Below, piece by piece: positions 1 to 6,390 of a stretch of 33,918 nucleotides of DNA. The position numbers were made by a program, and so were the translations under genes. The notes beneath the pieces are model-generated. The model made no database searches, was not told where the DNA came from, and saw only the letters and a program-made list of their open reading frames with translations. The stretch comes from Verrucomicrobiota bacterium (GTDB taxonomy: Bacteria > Verrucomicrobiota > Verrucomicrobiia > Opitutales > Opitutaceae). The DNA lies in assembly GCA_019136515.1 (NCBI GenBank), contig JAGVUB010000008.1, positions 1-33,918 on the forward strand, written 5' to 3'. Position 1 is the stretch's first letter. Each line of letters begins with the position of its first letter.

Positions 1-28
1 CAAACACAGCCACGCCCAGATCCTGCAT
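1..28 (-). CDS. possible start of a further minus-strand gene, cut by the left edge
   Basis: An ATG at 28 on the minus strand is preceded by GAGGAAAG (34-41) at five bases, the best-looking Shine-Dalgarno sequence at this end. The visible start would read MQDLGVAVF and continue out of the window. It lies 156 bases downstream of truA, on the same strand. Only nine residues are visible, so nothing can be said about function and the call may be wrong. Confidence 0.25.
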
Positions 29-164
29 CGCCACTTTCCTCGCCGCCGCCGCGCTCCCTCCGAAGGCCCACGGCTGCACCGTCGTTTCCCGCTTCTGTGG
101 GACGACTGTGGTCTCCGACTGGACCCCACCAGCTCTCGCCCACTCCTGCGGCTCACGCCCAACG

Positions 165-190
165 CGACCGGTCGGAGACCGGCCCTACCC
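165..190 (-). repeat. REP-like hairpin, CCGGTC family, at the end of truA
   Basis: On the minus strand this is GGGTAGG followed by an inverted repeat of GGTCTCC/GACCGGTC type. It is the same element found five times at 20076-20350. The GTAG-like head provides the TAG stop codon of truA (185-187), so the last truA codons and the repeat overlap. Confidence 0.75.
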
Positions 191-1003
191 GCGCCGCTTT
201 CCGTATTCGACGCGCCAGAGAAACAGCCCTTTGGCGGGCGCGGTCTCGATGAGATGCGCCCGCGGCTGCCCGTCGAGCAACGCCACGACCTGCTCGGGCT
301 TCAGCTTGCCCAGCCCCACCCCGACCAACGCGCCGACGAGCGTGCGCACCATCTTGTAGAGGAACCCGTCGGCCTCGGCCACGATGCGCAGCCGCCGCCC
401 GCGGCCGAGCACGTCGAGCCGCCGCAACGTGCGCACCGTCGTCTCCCGCTCCACGCGGTTGAACGCGCTGAAGGCGCGGAAATCGTGTTTGCCGACCAGC
501 TGTTTCGCCGTCGCGCGCATCGCCGCCACATCCAGGGGACGGTCGCCGAGCGACCAGCAGAACGGATCGTCGAACGGATCCGCCCGCCCGCGGTGGATGA
601 AGTAGACGTAGCGTTTCCCCGTCGCCCCGAAGCGCGCGTGGAAATCCGGCTTCGCCAATCGCAGCGACGTCACCTGGATCGCCGAGGGGATCCCGGTTGA
701 GATCGCGCGCAGTAGCTTCTCCGGCCCGTGTTTCCAGTCGGCGTCGAAGTGGAACACCTGGCCGCGGGCATGCACGCCGGAGTCGGTGCGCCCGCTGCCG
801 TGGATGCGGATCGGGCGCCCGAAGATCTTCGCGAGACAGCGCTCGAGGTGGTCCTGCACCGCGCGCTTGCTCGCCTGCGCCTGCCAGCCCTCGAACGTCG
901 TGCCCACGTAGGCACACGTGCCCCGCCAGCGCATCTCGGTCGGAGGCTTCTCCGCGCCCGCCCCTGCCACGTCGTCATCCTCCCGTGCCATGAGTTCGCT
1001 CAC
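185..1003 (-). CDS. truA: tRNA pseudouridine(38-40) synthase TruA
   Basis: Isomerises uridine to pseudouridine at positions 38-40 in the anticodon arm of tRNAs, in the cytoplasm. The 272-residue product has the TruA core: the YxGTxFEGWQ-type start of the first domain (residues 32-41), the catalytic motif GRTDSGVHA with Asp74, and the C-terminal FLYKMVRTLVGALVGVG segment. The GTG start at 1003 overlaps the ruvX stop (GTGA, 1000-1003), which suggests translational coupling; an in-frame ATG at 991 is the alternative and would remove four residues. The stop codon lies in a REP-like hairpin. It is the last gene of a manC-ruvX-truA group. Family assignment is firm. Confidence 0.95.
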   Translation of the reverse strand: MSELMAREDDDVAGAGAEKPPTEMRWRGTCAYVGTTFEGWQAQASKRAVQDHLERCLAKIFGRPIRIHGSGRTDSGVHARGQVFHFDADWKHGPEKLLRAISTGIPSAIQVTSLRLAKPDFHARFGATGKRYVYFIHRGRADPFDDPFCWSLGDRPLDVAAMRATAKQLVGKHDFRAFSAFNRVERETTVRTLRRLDVLGRGRRLRIVAEADGFLYKMVRTLVGALVGVGLGKLKPEQVVALLDGQPRAHLIETAPAKGLFLWRVEYGKRRG

Positions 1004-1443
1004 GTTTCCGCCTCCGGCATCTCCGCGAGCGGTGGCGGGAAACGCTGCTGCAGGTAGTCGCCGAGCAGGATCGCCGCCGCGCGCGAATCGACCACACCCG
1101 AACTGCGCACCTGTCGCAGCTTCTTCTTCGGGATCGACTGCTCGGCGAGATGCGAGGTGAGCCGCTCGTCGACCAGGTGCACCGGCAGCCCGAAGCGTGC
1201 GCGCAACTCGACCGCGAACGCCTCCGACTTCTTCGCCGCCGGCCCCGTCGTCCCGTCCATGTTGAACGGGCAGCCGACCACCATCTCCGTGATACGCTGC
1301 GCCTTTACCAGCGCGGCCAGCGCCGCCCAGCGCTCCTCGGGTTTGCCCTGCGTGAGCGCCGGCAGCGGCGAGGCGATGCCGAGATCGTCGCCCACCGCCA
1401 GTCCGATTCGTTTTTCGCCGGGATCGATGCCGAGGAACCGCAT
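1000..1443 (-). CDS. ruvX: putative pre-16S rRNA nuclease / Holliday junction resolvase-like YqgF
   Basis: A 147-residue RNase H-fold protein of the YqgF/RuvX family. The family is linked to processing of the 16S rRNA 5' end and was earlier annotated as a Holliday junction resolvase. Visible motifs are the N-terminal GIDPGEKRIGLAV with the first acidic residue Asp7, VGCPFNMDGT (residues 56-64), the VDERLTS segment with conserved Asp/Glu (91-97), and a C-terminal DSRAAAILLGDYLQ helix with the last acidic residue. The ATG at 1443 gives the usual family length. It follows manC by 26 bases and overlaps truA by four, so the three are probably one transcript. Confidence 0.93.
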   Translation of the reverse strand: MRFLGIDPGEKRIGLAVGDDLGIASPLPALTQGKPEERWAALAALVKAQRITEMVVGCPFNMDGTTGPAAKKSEAFAVELRARFGLPVHLVDERLTSHLAEQSIPKKKLRQVRSSGVVDSRAAAILLGDYLQQRFPPPLAEMPEAET

Positions 1444-1469
1444 GATGGATTTAGGCCGCCGCGGCGCGC

Positions 1470-2552
1470 TCAGAGAAAACGCTTCAACTCCTCCGCGGAT
1501 TCGCAGCGCTTCAGCAGCGCCTTGATCTCCTGCGCCTTGTCCTTCGGGCAGACGAGGGTGGCATCGGGAGTGTGGACCACGATCAGGTCCTTCACCCCGA
1601 GCACCGCGACCAGATGATCGGCGGTGGAGACGACGAGGTTGCCGGCCGCCTGTTCGACCACCGCCAGCCCGCGCGCGACGTTGCCGTCCGCATCCGCCGG
1701 ATAATGCCGCGTCACCGCCGGCCAGGCGCCCACATCGTCCCAGTCGAAGTGGGCCGGGAGCACCGCCACATTCGTCGCCTTCTCGATCAGCGCGTAGTCG
1801 ACCGAGATCTTCTTCAGCGTCGGATAGATCGCCTCGAGCGCCGCGTCGAGCGGTTGGCCGGCGGCGAGAGCTGCGTCGAGCCTGCCGAGGTCCGCCCAGA
1901 GCTCGGGCACGTGCTGTGCGAACGCCGCCGCGACCACCGGCACGCACCAGAAGAACATCCCGGCGTTCCAGAAATACTCGCGTGTGGCGAGGTAGCCCTG
2001 CGCCACCTCGCGGGTCGGTTTCTCCACGAAACGGATCACGTTGAAGACCGACTCCGCCCCGGCGCGCGCCGCGCCCCGGTGGATGTAGCCGAAGCCCGTC
2101 GCCGGCTCCGTCGGCTTGATACCGAGCGTGACCAGCAGCGGCTCGCGCTCCGCCGCGGCGAAGGCCCGCTCCAGATCCGCCCGGAACAGCACCGCATCGT
2201 GGATCACATGGTCGGCCGGCAGCATGCAGAACGTCGCCTCCGGGTCCCGCCGCCGCACCAGCACCAACGCCAAGCCCACGGCCGCCGCGGTGTCGCGGCC
2301 CACCGGCTCGGCGATGATGTTCTCCGCCGGCAGCGCCGGGCACAGCGCCCGGATCGCCGGCGCCTGCTGCCGGTTGGTGATGATGAGCACCCGCGCGGCC
2401 GGCACCATCGGCAGCACCCGCTCGATCGTCTGCACCAGCAGCGCCTGCTCGCCGACGATCGGCAACAGGTGCTTGGGCATCGCCAACCGGCTCTGCGGCC
2501 AGAAGCGTTCCCCGCGCCCGCCCGCCATGATGACAACATAACGATTCGCCAT
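1470..2552 (-). CDS. manC: mannose-1-phosphate guanylyltransferase
   Basis: Makes GDP-mannose from mannose 1-phosphate and GTP, a precursor for surface glycans. The 360-residue protein begins with the nucleotidyltransferase signature MAGGRGERFWPQSR (residues 9-22) followed by PKHLL, and has the FCMLPADHVI metal/sugar-binding segment and the FVEKPT motif. The length fits the monofunctional, shorter guanylyltransferases; there is no C-terminal cupin phosphomannose-isomerase domain as in long ManC enzymes. It is the first gene of the manC-ruvX-truA group and is divergent from the rhodanese gene across 125 bases. The sugar transferase at 30.7 kb may use pathways fed by such nucleotide sugars, but the two are not linked. 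Confidence 0.92.
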   Translation of the reverse strand: MANRYVVIMAGGRGERFWPQSRLAMPKHLLPIVGEQALLVQTIERVLPMVPAARVLIITNRQQAPAIRALCPALPAENIIAEPVGRDTAAAVGLALVLVRRRDPEATFCMLPADHVIHDAVLFRADLERAFAAAEREPLLVTLGIKPTEPATGFGYIHRGAARAGAESVFNVIRFVEKPTREVAQGYLATREYFWNAGMFFWCVPVVAAAFAQHVPELWADLGRLDAALAAGQPLDAALEAIYPTLKKISVDYALIEKATNVAVLPAHFDWDDVGAWPAVTRHYPADADGNVARGLAVVEQAAGNLVVSTADHLVAVLGVKDLIVVHTPDATLVCPKDKAQEIKALLKRCESAEELKRFL

Positions 2553-2677
2553 GCGCCGAGGCTCCCGGCTCCCCTGCCCCGGTCAACGGCGAAGTGCGAC
2601 ACCATGCCGCCACCCGCAACGTTGCCAAAACCAGGCTCGTCGGCTCGAGTCGGACCCGCGACCTCCCTGTTCCGACC

Positions 2678-3010
2678 ATGTCCGACTCACTCACGCCCTT
2701 CGAAGTCGATGTCGCCACCGCCCGTTCGCTCCTGGATCGCGGCGAGGCGACGCTGATCGACGTCCGCGAGCCCGAGGAACACGCGATCTGCCGGATCACG
2801 GGCAGCCGCTTGCTGCCGATGCGCAAGATCCCCGGGACACTCGACTCGCTGCCCCGCGACCGAAAGCTTCTCGTGCTTTGCCATCACGGTGCCCGCAGCG
2901 CCCGAGTGACCCAGTATCTCCGCGCCCATGGTTTCGACCGCGCCAGCAACGTGCGCGGCGGCATCGACGCTTGGGCGGCGGACCTCGATCCGTCGCTGGC
3001 TCGCTATTGA
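2678..3010 (+). CDS. single-domain rhodanese-like sulfurtransferase
   Basis: A 110-residue single rhodanese domain, expected to carry a persulfide on its active-site cysteine and transfer sulfur in the cytoplasm. Residues 25-31 (TLIDVRE) are the conserved early motif, and LVLCHHGARS holds the catalytic Cys68 in a six-residue loop typical of sulfurtransferases rather than the longer loop of Cdc25-type phosphatases. VRGGIDAW near the end is the family C-terminal signature. The ATG at 2678 is chosen because the frame upstream of it, open to 2594, has no domain similarity. Its 3' end overlaps the convergent aminotransferase-fold gene by seven bases. Confidence 0.9.
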   Translation: MSDSLTPFEVDVATARSLLDRGEATLIDVREPEEHAICRITGSRLLPMRKIPGTLDSLPRDRKLLVLCHHGARSARVTQYLRAHGFDRASNVRGGIDAWAADLDPSLARY

Positions 3011-3948
3011 GCGTGCCCCAGCCGCCGGTCGCCGGCGCCCCGCGGCTCCGCTCGCGCCGCGGCGGACTCGGACGCATGGTTCTGGAACGCCGCCTTCAGC
3101 TTCCAGACCAGCGAGAGGTCGTCCAGGGCAAAGCTGTGTTCGTCGATCGATGACACCGGAACGAGGTCGTTGGTGGTCGAGGAGAGGAAACAGCCGTCGA
3201 AGAAACGGAAGTCCTCCGGCGTCACCGATTCCTCGAGCGCCACCACTCCGATCCGCGCGGCGATCCGGTCGAGCAGCAGCCCGCGGGTGATGCCGCCGCG
3301 CAGCCCGTCGGTCAGCGGCGGAGTCACGATGGTGTGCTTGCGCACGAAGAAGACGTTGGCGAGCGCCGCCTCGGTGATCCGGCCGCCGTGGTTTAGGATC
3401 AGCACCTCGTCGGCCCCGTGCTGCCGCGCCTCGCGCAGGCTCAGCAAGGCGTTGAGCGAGTTGCCCGTCAGCCACGCCGGGTCGAGCGAGTCGCAGGGCA
3501 TGCGCCGCCACGCCCGCCCGATCGTGAGCCGAAAACCGGCACGCAGGCGCTCGACCGGCACCGACTGGAGCCGCTGCACCAACACCACATACGACGGCGA
3601 CACCGCCAGCGCCGGGTCCAGTCCAATGATACCGCCGCCGCGCGTGAACTGCGCCCGCACCTGCACCGGGCCGACATGCCCGGTATGCGCCACGAATGCA
3701 TCCACGGTCCGCTGCAACTGTTCGGCCAGCTCCCGCCGGCCGAGCGGCAGCTCGATCGCAAGCGCGTGCGCGGAGCGCTCCAGCCGCAGCCAATGCTCGT
3801 CGAACGCGAAGAGCGCGCCGTCGTACGTGCGCCAGACCTCATAGGCGCTGTCCCCGTGCAGGAAGCCGCGATCGTTGGCGGGCAGGCCCGGCTCACCGGC
3901 GTCGTGCAGCCGACCGTTCGTATTCGCCTGGATGTAGGGGCAATCCAT
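3004..3948 (-). CDS. class IV aminotransferase-fold protein lacking the PLP lysine
   Basis: A 314-residue protein of the fold shared by branched-chain aminotransferase, D-alanine aminotransferase and aminodeoxychorismate lyase. Family features seen: the N-terminal DRGFLHGDSAYEVWR (residues 26-40), the LREARQHGADEVLILN segment, the conserved Glu193 in ITEAALANVFF, and GGITRGLLL. Odd: in IlvE, D-AAT and PabC the PLP-binding lysine sits a few residues before the conserved Asn of the N-x-L-x-x-L-L motif. Here that stretch reads SLDPAWLTGNSLN, and there is no lysine anywhere in residues 1-203. The frame is continuous, so this is not a simple frameshift. It could be a catalytically altered paralogue or a non-PLP protein. 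Substrate unknown. Convergent with the rhodanese gene. Confidence 0.82.
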   Translation of the reverse strand: MDCPYIQANTNGRLHDAGEPGLPANDRGFLHGDSAYEVWRTYDGALFAFDEHWLRLERSAHALAIELPLGRRELAEQLQRTVDAFVAHTGHVGPVQVRAQFTRGGGIIGLDPALAVSPSYVVLVQRLQSVPVERLRAGFRLTIGRAWRRMPCDSLDPAWLTGNSLNALLSLREARQHGADEVLILNHGGRITEAALANVFFVRKHTIVTPPLTDGLRGGITRGLLLDRIAARIGVVALEESVTPEDFRFFDGCFLSSTTNDLVPVSSIDEHSFALDDLSLVWKLKAAFQNHASESAAARAEPRGAGDRRLGHAQ

Positions 3949-3989
3949 CGGGGAGCGCGGAGTTTCCGCATCCGCTGCGTGGGAACAAC

Positions 3990-4018
3990 AAAAAAGCCCC
4001 CGCCGCGACGGCAGGGGC
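3990..4018 (-). terminator. rho-independent terminator of the HTH protein gene
   Basis: On the minus strand a GC-rich hairpin (GCCCC and GCCG arms pairing with CGGC and GGGGC, three-base loop) is followed directly by six T (3990-3995). It starts 21 bases after the stop codon of the HTH gene at 4039 and ends about 40 bases before the start codon of the aminotransferase-fold gene, so the two are probably separate transcripts. Confidence 0.85.
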
Positions 4019-4038
4019 CAGCGGTGGGCACGGATGGC

Positions 4039-4422
4039 TCAGGCCTTCTTCTTGCCGACGAGGCCGAGCTTCTTCTTGAGGTTCTGCACGCTCGGCAGGG
4101 AGATGCCGGTGGCCTGCGCGATCTCGGTGCCGGTCTTGCCCGCCTCGGCGAGCGACTTCACCTGGGCGACGATCTCGGATGTGATCTTCACGCGCGGCTT
4201 GCGGCCGGACTTCGTCTTCTTGGCTGCGGCCGCCTTCGGCGCCCGCGCGGGCTTGCGGCCCGGCTTGCCCGCGACCGCCTTGCGGAAGGCCGCAATGAAC
4301 TCCTCCGCCGAAGCGAAGCCGTACTGCGCCGGCAACTTCGCCAGCTGGACAAACAGTTCGCGTTCGAGGTCCGCGAGCCGTGATTTATATTCAGCGATCT
4401 TCTTCAGTGTATCTTGGGCCAT
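4039..4422 (-). CDS. small coiled-coil / helix-turn-helix DNA-binding protein
   Basis: A 127-residue basic protein with three parts. Residues 1-50 are a predicted helical, coiled-coil-like segment (DTLKKIAEYKSRLADLERE) resembling the oligomerisation region of H-NS-type proteins. Residues 53-78 are a Lys/Ala/Pro/Arg-rich linker (GRKPARAPKAAAAKK, GRKPR). Residues 80-120 look like a helix-turn-helix with the AGKTGTEIAQATGISLPSVQNLKKKLGL pattern, as in resolvase-type HTH domains. The ATG at 4422 is preferred over upstream in-frame codons (open to 4506) because the extension would cross the AT-rich palindrome at 4459-4477. It has its own terminator. A nucleoid-associated or global regulator role is inference; I cannot name the family. 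Confidence 0.8.
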   Translation of the reverse strand: MAQDTLKKIAEYKSRLADLERELFVQLAKLPAQYGFASAEEFIAAFRKAVAGKPGRKPARAPKAAAAKKTKSGRKPRVKITSEIVAQVKSLAEAGKTGTEIAQATGISLPSVQNLKKKLGLVGKKKA

Positions 4423-4458
4423 GGTGTAGTGGGAAAATGGGCGGACCGACCTGAATAT

Positions 4459-4477
4459 CAAACCGTATAGCGGTTTG
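4459..4477 (-). promoter_or_regulatory. palindrome upstream of the HTH gene
   Basis: CAAACCG-TATAG-CGGTTTG is a perfect 7-bp inverted repeat with a five-base centre, 37 bases before the HTH start codon and in the only AT-rich stretch nearby. On the minus strand its centre gives CTATACG, a possible -10 element. It may be an operator, perhaps autoregulatory; this is inferred from position only. Confidence 0.4.
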
Positions 4478-4506
4478 TTCGCCGAGATAAATGGCCGGTT
4501 TACCAC

Positions 4507-4929
4507 TCCGGGGTCAAGCGCACGCTACGATCCGGGGCCGTTCCCCGGAGGCACAGGCAGGGCCGGACCGCGCGACCTCGAGTCTGCGAACAGCATGCGT
4601 ACATAGGCGACCCGACAGAGTCGCTCGGTCCATCTTTGATATTTCTGTGCGCCATCCGACACCCCCGGGGTGGAGGCCATCGCCGAATATTCCGCGCACA
4701 GGAGCGCCCCCTGTGATCGCGCCGTCGATCGCGGCGGCACCACCTGGCGGTGTCGCACAGTACACGATATCGGTCCCCGGGAAGCACGTTGCCCCGCCGC
4801 ACAGGCATCGCCCCAGGACCCTCGCCGGTGCTTCGCGCCATGCTCCGCGCGCCACACCCCACCAGCACTGCCGCGTTCGCTGCTTCGATCTGGCGCCACG
4901 CGGAATGCACCGGCCCACGCTCCGCAACA
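4507..4929. other. intergenic stretch with no recognisable gene
   Basis: About 420 bases between the HTH gene and the end of rlmN. Open frames exist on both strands but their translations are low-complexity Arg/Pro/Ala text with no family motif. It contains an exact 18-base copy (4719-4736) of a sequence inside the 3' end of rlmN (4964-4981), GCGCCGTCGATCGCGGCG. I see no RNA gene in it. Confidence 0.5.
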
Positions 4930-5952
4930 CTACCGGCAGACGCGCGCCCGCAGCTGCCCGCACGCGCCGTCGATCGCGGCGCCGCGGGGGCGGCGGAAAT
5001 GCGCGACGATGCCGCGGGCGTGCAACTCGTCGAGAAACACGCCCACCGTCTCGCGCGGCGGCGGTTCGTAGGCCATGCCACTCAGCCCCGGGCCCGTCGG
5101 ATTGTAGGCGAGCAGATTCAGATGCATCCGGCGTTGCTCGAGGAGCGCGGCGAGCTGCCGTGCCTGTTCTGGCGAGTCGTTCACGCCTCGCAGCAGGCAG
5201 TACTGGATATTCACGATCCGCCCCGTGGTCTCCTGGTAGCGATCCGCGGCGGCCAGCACTTCCTCCACGCCATAGCGCCGCGCGGTCGGCAACAGGCGCT
5301 GCCGCGTGGCATCGTCGGGCGCGTGCAACGAGAGCGCCAGCGCGACGGGCACTCCGCTGGCGGCGAGTTCATCGATCTTCGGTACGAGCCCAACCGTCGA
5401 CACCGTGATCTGCGCGAAGCCCACGGCGCCGAGTTCGCCCCACCCGATCCGATGCGCGGCGGGCACGACCGCGCCAAGGTTCTGCAACGGCTCGCCCATG
5501 CCCATCATCACGATCGTGCGCAGCTCCTTGCCCACGCGCATGGCTTCACGGCGAAGATGGAAAAACTGCTCCACGATCTCGCCGGCCGAGAGGCTGCGCA
5601 CGAGCCCGCCCTGCGCCGTGGCGCAGAAATCGCAGCCCATCGCGCAGCCGACCTGTGTCGACAGACAACCGGCCGCGCGATCCGCGCGTCGGTCGGCCAT
5701 CAGCACCGTCTCGACCATCTGCCCGTCGGCGAGTCGCAGCAGCAGTTTCACGGTGCCGTCCGGGTCCTCCTGCCGTGCGGCGACGGTGCTCGACATCAGT
5801 CCGAGCGCCTCGACTCGTTGCCGAAAGCCCTTCGGCAGCCCAAGTCGCTCCCACGCGACCTCGCCCGACCCCATGTAGTAGCGCCGGAGCAGCCTGCGCG
5901 CATGCACCGTCGGATGGCCCCAGGAGGCCACCAACTGCTCGAACTCGGGCAT
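4930..5952 (-). CDS. rlmN: 23S rRNA (adenine-C2) methyltransferase, RlmN type
   Basis: Radical SAM enzyme expected to methylate C2 of A2503 in 23S rRNA (and A37 in some tRNAs). With the ATG at 5952 it has 340 residues. The iron-sulfur motif is C103-AMG-C107-DF-C110. The two extra cysteines that mark this family are present: Cys96 in GCLSTQVGC and Cys331 in the C-terminal RGAAIDGACGQLR. IVMMGMGEPLQN (147-158) and the LALSLHAPDD segment are also family-typical. The frame is open upstream to 6093, but that extension is low-complexity and runs into a 14-bp inverted repeat, so 5952 is preferred. It stands alone on its strand. Confidence 0.9.
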   Translation of the reverse strand: MPEFEQLVASWGHPTVHARRLLRRYYMGSGEVAWERLGLPKGFRQRVEALGLMSSTVAARQEDPDGTVKLLLRLADGQMVETVLMADRRADRAAGCLSTQVGCAMGCDFCATAQGGLVRSLSAGEIVEQFFHLRREAMRVGKELRTIVMMGMGEPLQNLGAVVPAAHRIGWGELGAVGFAQITVSTVGLVPKIDELAASGVPVALALSLHAPDDATRQRLLPTARRYGVEEVLAAADRYQETTGRIVNIQYCLLRGVNDSPEQARQLAALLEQRRMHLNLLAYNPTGPGLSGMAYEPPPRETVGVFLDELHARGIVAHFRRPRGAAIDGACGQLRARVCR

Positions 5953-6040
5953 GGACACATCGGCGAGCGGACGCACGCCGCGATCCACGCAGCCCCGCCG
6001 CCAAACGCAAGCCGGCAGCACCGGCTCCGGATTCGGCAGC

Positions 6041-6121
6041 CGACAGAAGCCAACAGGGGAACGAAGGCCATCACGCAGCCCGCTCGGTAGCACGAGCCGT
6101 TCGCTTCGTTGGCTTCTGTCG
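6041..6121. repeat. 14-bp inverted repeat upstream of rlmN
   Basis: CGACAGAAGCCAAC at 6041-6054 is the exact reverse complement of GTTGGCTTCTGTCG at 6108-6121, with a 53-base spacer. It lies upstream of the chosen rlmN start, and transcribed RNA would form a long-stem hairpin. No T-run follows it. It may be a leader structure or a repeat element remnant. Confidence 0.6.
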
Positions 6122-6200
6122 ATTCGCTCTGCACTGCTGGAGTCGCCTCGTCGTTCTCACAAACGACGTTCCAACCGGACCGCAACGCCACTGCCGCAGC

Positions 6201-6296
6201 CGCCCGCGATCAGCGGGCGCCGACACCCTCCCTCCCGGGGGCGATCAGCCGGAGAACGCTTCCCGAGCCTCGCCCGTTGGTGCAGCCCATCAGTGG
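6201..6296. repeat. double-hairpin GATCA-loop repeat, copy 1
   Basis: Begins with CGCCCGC-GATCA-GCGGGCG (6201-6219), a perfect 7-bp hairpin, followed by a second small hairpin with the same loop (GGC-GATCA-GCC, 6240-6250), then a tail resembling CGCCCATTGG..GCCCAT. The same order of parts occurs at 31462-31556. It fills most of the gap before the sensor kinase gene. Confidence 0.65.
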
Positions 6297-6390
6297 TTTT
6301 CCAGATCCGAGGTTCGTTCCGGCCCGCACCGCGTGAACGGGGCTTGTCCGCATCGACCGCGCTCGCTTCGCTCGCCCGACCGCTCGCCCC

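Noticed and set aside
4500..5081. Minus-strand gene overlapping the rlmN 3' end
   Set aside because: Part overlaps rlmN in another frame and the rest is low-complexity with no motif or ribosome site.
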